From an uncultured Tolumonas sp. (GTDB taxonomy: Bacteria; Pseudomonadota; Gammaproteobacteria; Enterobacterales; Aeromonadaceae): a stretch of 64,000 nucleotides of DNA. Under the pieces are notes generated by a model. That model ran no database searches and was not told where the DNA came from. It saw nothing but the letters and a program-made list of their open reading frames with translations. The DNA lies in contig NZ_OY781389.1 in NCBI RefSeq assembly GCF_963676665.1, positions 1-64,000 of the forward strand. The letters are read 5' to 3'. The translations under genes and the position numbers were made by a program. Shown piece by piece: positions 59,401 through 64,000 of the stretch; within the stretch, counting starts at the first letter, position 1, and each line of letters begins with the position of its first letter.

Positions 59401-61578
59401 ATGGCAACCACTACCACTTCTCAGCAGCAAAATCGTAATAATGCCGAAGTCATCGATCTGGGGCGGCTTCTGGGGCTGATGCTTGATAACAAATGGCTGA
59501 TTATTGGCATCACCAGCTTTTTTGCTGTAGCGAGTATCATTTACGCATTATGTGCAACCCCTATATATCAGGCTGATGCCCTTGTACAGGTTGAACAAAA
59601 AACCGGCGGTATTCCGGGGTTATCAGATGTAACAGATATGCTCGGTGGTGGTGGTGGCGATTCTGCTGCTGCAACAGAAATAGAGCTGATTAAATCACGT
59701 ATGATTATCGGTGAAACGGTCGATGATCTTCACCTCAATATTCAGATTGAACCTTATTACTCCTATGGTATCGGTAAAGGACTTGCGGCCCGTTTAGGCT
59801 GGAAGCACGGCACATTACTGGTTAGTCGCTTTCAGGTTCCGGCTGTTTATGAGGAGTCGGAATTTCAACTTCAGATTATGAAAAATGGTGGTTACCAATT
59901 AAGTCTTGATGGCTCTGATCTCTTGCAAGGCAAAGTGGGTGAGCTGGCCCAGAGTAAAGATGGCATTTCATTACTTGTCTCAGACTTAAAAGGCGAAGAA
60001 GGTCAGCGTTTTACTCTGACTAAAAAACCTGATTTACAAGTTATTAATGATTTACAAGAACAGTTATTGGTCAGTGAGAAAGGCAAAAAAACCGGCATGT
60101 TGTCACTGAGTTTGGAAGGTGATGACCGAGATGAGATTCGTTCGGTGTTGGAAAACATTGCCAATAACTACGTAATGAAAAACATCGAACGTAATGCTGC
60201 TGAAGCAGAAAAAAGCTTGCAGTTCTTGCAATCACATTTGCCTGATGTGCGTTCATCTCTCGAAGACTCTGAACAGAAACTGAATAATTATCGTCAGAAA
60301 AATGAGTCTGTTGATTTAAATCTCGAAGCAAAAGCAGCACTGGATACAATGGTGTCCTTAGAGACGCAGCTAAATCAACTAACTTTTAAAGAATCAGATA
60401 TCTCGCAACAATTTACTAAGTCGCATCCGGCGTATATTTCTCTGATGGAAAAACGCCATACGCTGATGAAAGAAAAAGAGCGTGTTAATCAGCAAGTGCA
60501 AAAACTGCCTAAAGTGCAGCAGGAAGTGTTACGCCTTACGCGTGATGTCGAAGTTGGTCAGCAAATTTATCTACAGTTATTAAATAAAGTGCAAGAGCTG
60601 AACATACTTAAAGCGGGCACGGTGGGTAATGTGCGGGTTATCGATAATGCTGCGGTACAGATCAAACCGGTGAAACCGAAAAAATCACTCGTGGTTGTGA
60701 TCGCAACATTACTGGGGGGAATGTTATCGGTTGCGCTGGTGTTAGTGCGAGCGGCTTTTAACCGTGGTATTGAAGGGCCGGAAGAGCTGGAAAAATTAGG
60801 CATGAATGTTTATGCCTCAGTGCCGCTTTCTGAATGGCAAGATTCACAAAGTAAAAATCAAAATAAGCATAATAAACACCGTAAAGAGACTCTACTTGCA
60901 CAGCACAACCCTGCTGACTTATCGATCGAAGCCTTACGTAGCCTGCGTACCAGCCTGCATTTTGCCATGATGGAAGCTCGCAATAATGTGCTTATGATTA
61001 CTGGCCCAAGCCCTGGCATCGGTAAATCATTTATTACCAGCAATCTGGCCTCTGTGATTGCGCACGGTGAGCAGAAAGTCTTGTTGATTGATGCCGACAT
61101 GCGAAAAGGGCATCTGCATGATTATTTTGCGCAGGCAGATAAAAAACATGGTTTGTCTGATTATCTGTCGGGTCAGCTCGATCTTGAAAAAGTGGTCGTG
61201 CATTCAGAACAACAACACTTAGATTTTATTGCTCGTGGGCAAGTTCCGCCGAACCCAAGTGAGCTGCTGATGCATCCACGATTTGCGACGTTATTGGAAT
61301 GGGCAAGTCAGCATTATGATTTAGTGCTGGTCGATACCCCACCGTTATTAGCAGTAACCGATGCGGCTATTGTTGGTCGCTTAGTGGGCACTACACTGCT
61401 GGTAACCCGGTTTGCGGTAACTGCTGCGAAAGAAGCCGAAATAACACAAAGCCGATTAGAACAAAATGGAATTGAAGTTAAAGGTGTTATTTTGAATGCG
61501 ATTGAAAAACGTGCAGCCAGTTATTATGGTGGCAATTACGGTTATTATCAATATAACTATCAGAGTTCAAAAAACTAA
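59401..61578 (+). CDS. wzc: Capsule polysaccharide co-polymerase and BY-kinase Wzc
   Basis: 725 residues from ATG 59401; the frame is open upstream to 59365 within wzb. N-terminal Wzz domain with two membrane helices (around 38-58 and 430-450), periplasmic coiled coil, and cytoplasmic BY-kinase: Walker A ITGPSPGIGKSFI, Walker A' VLLIDADMRKG, Walker B LVLVDTPPLL. The Tyr-rich tail SYYGGNYGYYQYNY is autophosphorylated and is the Wzb substrate. Controls chain length and export together with Wza. Confidence 0.96.
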   Translation: MATTTTSQQQNRNNAEVIDLGRLLGLMLDNKWLIIGITSFFAVASIIYALCATPIYQADALVQVEQKTGGIPGLSDVTDMLGGGGGDSAAATEIELIKSRMIIGETVDDLHLNIQIEPYYSYGIGKGLAARLGWKHGTLLVSRFQVPAVYEESEFQLQIMKNGGYQLSLDGSDLLQGKVGELAQSKDGISLLVSDLKGEEGQRFTLTKKPDLQVINDLQEQLLVSEKGKKTGMLSLSLEGDDRDEIRSVLENIANNYVMKNIERNAAEAEKSLQFLQSHLPDVRSSLEDSEQKLNNYRQKNESVDLNLEAKAALDTMVSLETQLNQLTFKESDISQQFTKSHPAYISLMEKRHTLMKEKERVNQQVQKLPKVQQEVLRLTRDVEVGQQIYLQLLNKVQELNILKAGTVGNVRVIDNAAVQIKPVKPKKSLVVVIATLLGGMLSVALVLVRAAFNRGIEGPEELEKLGMNVYASVPLSEWQDSQSKNQNKHNKHRKETLLAQHNPADLSIEALRSLRTSLHFAMMEARNNVLMITGPSPGIGKSFITSNLASVIAHGEQKVLLIDADMRKGHLHDYFAQADKKHGLSDYLSGQLDLEKVVVHSEQQHLDFIARGQVPPNPSELLMHPRFATLLEWASQHYDLVLVDTPPLLAVTDAAIVGRLVGTTLLVTRFAVTAAKEAEITQSRLEQNGIEVKGVILNAIEKRAASYYGGNYGYYQYNYQSSKN

Positions 61579-61614
61579 CTATAAATAACTCTGAAAAAGC
61601 GGAGATAAAATAAA

Positions 61615-62670
61615 ATGAGCGATGAAATGGAAACCATCGTTTCCTCATTTCTATTCACATTTTTGGCAATTAAAGCCCTGAAACCAATAGCGGATAAAGT
61701 CGGGTTGCTTGATACGCCAAACTATCGAAAACACCATCAGGGGGCTGTCCCCCTGATTGGTGGCGTGGCGATCTTTATTGGGGTGGTAATTACCTCATTG
61801 ATTTTTATGAAACTCAATTATCAACAACAAATATTACTCGGGTCATCATTAGTTATTGTTTTATTAGGTGTATTTGATGATCTTAGAGATATTTCTGTTC
61901 GCTTGCGTTTATTTGTGCAAGCCAGTTGCACTGTTTTTATGTGTTTATCACTGAACGTCACATTGTCATATTTAGGTCATATGTTTTGGTTTGATGAGGT
62001 CAATATTGGTGCGTTAGGTTATCTGATCTCAATAATTGCCGTGATAGGCGGCATTAATGCTTATAATATGATGGATGGTATTGACGGCTTGGCTGGCTCA
62101 ATGGCCTTAATATCACTTATTGCTCTTATTATTCTGTTTGCTAGCAAAGGAGCAACAGAATATATGCATTGGGCCCTTGTTTTTGCTGCAGCAGTCATAC
62201 CCTATTTATTTGCTAATCTTCGACTAGGCTGGTTTAAACAAAAAATCTTTATGGGCGATGCTGGCTCAATGTTGTTAGGGTTTGTGATTGTCTGGTTACT
62301 TATTTTGGGCACACAGCAAGAAACTAAATATTTCAGAACAGTGACGGCATTGTGGATCATTGCTGTTCCGTTAATGGATATGGCCGCGATTATGATCCGC
62401 CGCATCCGCAAGGGCAACAGCCCGTTCAAGCCGGATCGTAAACATTTACACCATATTTTTTTACGAGCAGGGCTAACATCTAGGCAGTCTTTAATAGCAA
62501 TTACAATTACATCGCTATTTTTTACTGCTTTTGGTTTGTTTGGGGAATTATTTGCAATTCCAGAATGGATTATGCTGATTAGTTTTATGGTTTTATTTTT
62601 GTTTTACTATTATTCACTACATCGTATATGGATAATAGTAAGATGGATAAGAAAAAAAACTATTAGATAA
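61615..62670 (+). CDS. wecA: Undecaprenyl-phosphate sugar-1-phosphate transferase, WecA-like
   Basis: 351 residues, about eleven membrane helices. PNPT family: TPNYRKHHQGAVPLIGG, VFDDLRDISVRLRLFVQA, NAYNMMDGIDGLAGSMAL, MGDAGSMLLGFV and KPDRKHLHHIFLRAGL. WecA transfers GlcNAc-1-phosphate to undecaprenyl phosphate, starting O-antigen or related repeats. The exact sugar is not settled. It follows wzc by 36 bases and is the fourth gene behind ops. Becomes AT-rich towards the 3' end. Confidence 0.88.
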   Translation: MSDEMETIVSSFLFTFLAIKALKPIADKVGLLDTPNYRKHHQGAVPLIGGVAIFIGVVITSLIFMKLNYQQQILLGSSLVIVLLGVFDDLRDISVRLRLFVQASCTVFMCLSLNVTLSYLGHMFWFDEVNIGALGYLISIIAVIGGINAYNMMDGIDGLAGSMALISLIALIILFASKGATEYMHWALVFAAAVIPYLFANLRLGWFKQKIFMGDAGSMLLGFVIVWLLILGTQQETKYFRTVTALWIIAVPLMDMAAIMIRRIRKGNSPFKPDRKHLHHIFLRAGLTSRQSLIAITITSLFFTAFGLFGELFAIPEWIMLISFMVLFLFYYYSLHRIWIIVRWIRKKTIR

Positions 62671-63148
62671 TAGAATTATTGTTAGCCATCATAAATATTT
62701 TTTAAAGCCTATTCGCAATAGCACTGATTGTGACAGCTAACATATTGAATTATATGTGTTTTACTAAAAATCACAACCATGCGGATGTCTCAAAAACAAG
62801 TAAAGTTGACTCATTAGCCCTCAGAGTGTGCATCATTAAATAATGAAAAAAATCAATTTCCTGGGGGCAGCCGGTTTATTTGAGCAATAGGCTATAAATC
62901 TTGATTATGAAAAAGATTTATATGATAACAGATTAAGACCGAGTGCTATATGAAATAACGGCGGACAAAAGTTTTAAAGCAGGCATTAAACGTAAACAAA
63001 AGCGCGCGGGTCGAGACAATGAATGCCTTTCGCTGATCCTTGCTGGCTGCGGGTCTTAATGATTTTGCACTGGATTTTTTATAACTTTTCCACACTGTAT
63101 TGGTTGTAAAAGATAATTTCATAAATTATAGACTGATTGGGATGTATC
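62671..63148. other. AT-rich spacer with degenerate coding-like remnant
   Basis: About 480 bases without an intact gene. A frame without a good start codon runs from about 62950 to 63059 (TADKSFKAGIKRKQKRAGRD in its middle), looks basic and could be a remnant of a transposase or sugar-transfer gene, but no family is recognised. It is flanked by several stop-rich pieces. No convincing terminator or repeat was seen. Confidence 0.4.
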
Positions 63149-64000
63149 ATGAGGGATGATAAAGTTGATGTATTGAGGTTTATTGGTTTAGCTATGATTA
63201 TATTAGCTCATGTCAATCCTCCTAGTATTATATTTCAACTTCGAAACTTCGATGTTCCTTTAATGGTATTAGTTTCAGGTATGTCATTTGGTTTGAGCTA
63301 TAAGAATAATACTCCGTATGTAGGATATATCTTTCGGCGAATAAAGAGACTTATTCTTCCTGTTTGGTTTTTCTTGACACTATATTTTAGTGTTAATTTT
63401 ATTGTCAACCCAACAAGCTCAGAAATAAATTTTAGAACTATTATCACCTCTTACACATTAATTAGTGGTATAGGGTACGTTTGGATAATTAGAGTTTTCC
63501 TAATGGTTGCAATTGCATCGCCATTAATTTTTTCTTTTAATAAGATAATACATAATGATAGAAATTATTTCGCTATACTGATGGTTATATTTTTGGCTTA
63601 TGAGATTGTACGTTACTTTTTGTTGCCATATATCCAGGATGGTATTGGTAAAATAATCGGGCTCATTATTCCATATATAATTCCATACGCGATTATTTTT
63701 TCAATTGGCTTGCGCATGCTTAATATGAATATAATTAAACTTATTATTCTCAGTGGTCTATCCTTGATGCTATTCATTTTCATCGGTGTGTGGTTGTTGT
63801 TGTTGAATGGAGAATTCACTCCAACTCAAATGTTTAAATATCCACCATCTATTTATTATTTTTCGTATGCATTGTTTGTGTCAGCTACTCTTTTTATTTT
63901 TAGTCAAAATCTTTCTGATGTATTTAAAAAGATGAAAATAAATAAACAAATTTCATTTGTGGCAAATAATTCCATGTGGATATATTTGTGGCACATACCA
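63149..64000 (+). CDS. Acyltransferase 3 family membrane protein (5' part)
   Basis: ATG at 63149; the frame stays open for 284 codons to the window end, so the C-terminus is missing. RDDKVDVLRFIGLAMIILAH is the typical start of acyltransferase-3 proteins, with the catalytic His in the first helix; further helices include NFDVPLMVLVSGMSFGLSY and RRIKRLILPVWFFL, and NNSMWIYLWHIP near the end. Such enzymes O-acetylate surface glycans (OafA, WecH). Base composition is clearly AT-richer than the rest, a usual sign of transferred glycan genes. Confidence 0.85.
   Translation, partial: MRDDKVDVLRFIGLAMIILAHVNPPSIIFQLRNFDVPLMVLVSGMSFGLSYKNNTPYVGYIFRRIKRLILPVWFFLTLYFSVNFIVNPTSSEINFRTIITSYTLISGIGYVWIIRVFLMVAIASPLIFSFNKIIHNDRNYFAILMVIFLAYEIVRYFLLPYIQDGIGKIIGLIIPYIIPYAIIFSIGLRMLNMNIIKLIILSGLSLMLFIFIGVWLLLLNGEFTPTQMFKYPPSIYYFSYALFVSATLFIFSQNLSDVFKKMKINKQISFVANNSMWIYLWHIP

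Overview
The window reads as a chromosomal segment of a facultative gammaproteobacterium, most likely of the Aeromonadales and close to Tolumonas (inference from gene content and protein resemblance; no search was run). Support comes from the gamma-type blocks kdsD-kdsC-lptCAB-rpoN-hpf-ptsN-rapZ-ptsO, mlaFEDCB-ibaG-murA and rplM-rpsI, together with degS/degQ, zapG, luxS, rraB, metE/metR and a Wza/Wzb/Wzc capsule system. Coding density is high and almost all gene starts have a recognisable ribosome binding site or a stop/start overlap.

Layout. 1-4670: minor type IV pilin cluster (pilE-like, pilV, pilW, pilX, a short pilY1, and a convergent fimT). 4790-8952: a Bacteroidetes-like lgt, then metE and metR, divergent across a MetJ operator array. 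8962-15752 (minus): ptsO, rapZ, ptsN, hpf, rpoN, lptB (with an apparent one-base frameshift), lptA, lptC, kdsC, kdsD. 15923-20502 (plus): mlaFEDCB, ibaG, murA. 20555-23577 (minus): degS, degQ, zapG. 23768-26976 (plus): rplM-rpsI with a structured leader, glnB, a lytic transglycosylase lipoprotein, luxS, rraB. 27054-32922: pirin, then a Zur-controlled zinc locus with a 43-residue His-rich membrane protein, an ABC importer, DUF1007 and NicO proteins, and divergent zur. 33073-40729: glnE, a solitary lacZ behind a LacI-type operator, and an alanine/glycine:cation symporter. 40980-45821 (minus): tetR-MFP-RND efflux operon with a perfect 18-bp operator. 45990-47880: tRNA genes Arg, His, Leu, Pro plus a second identical Pro copy, enclosing a DinB-like gene and an SOS-controlled dinI-like gene. 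47983-49951: small membrane proteins and an orphan antitoxin-type protein. 49962-57414: formaldehyde detoxification (frmA-fghA) with a LysR gene, a DUF1857 protein, a DODA-type dioxygenase, a second LysR gene, and an hxlR-fabF pair. 57668-64000: a JUMPstart/ops element followed by wza-wzb-wzc-wecA, a degenerate AT-rich gap and an acyltransferase cut by the window end.

How it fits together. The centre is an envelope-biogenesis block: Kdo precursor supply (KdsD, KdsC), LPS transport (LptABC), phospholipid retrograde transport (Mla), peptidoglycan precursor (MurA) and periplasmic quality control (DegS, DegQ). It is joined to the nitrogen-PTS and sigma-54 regulators. Around it are condition-specific modules with visible operators for MetJ, Zur, a LacI-type repressor, a TetR repressor, LexA and RfaH. 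The most unusual items are the lptB frameshift inside the Walker A motif, the Bacteroidetes-type lgt, the unannotated small protein heading the zinc operon, and the duplicated tRNA-Pro/terminator unit.
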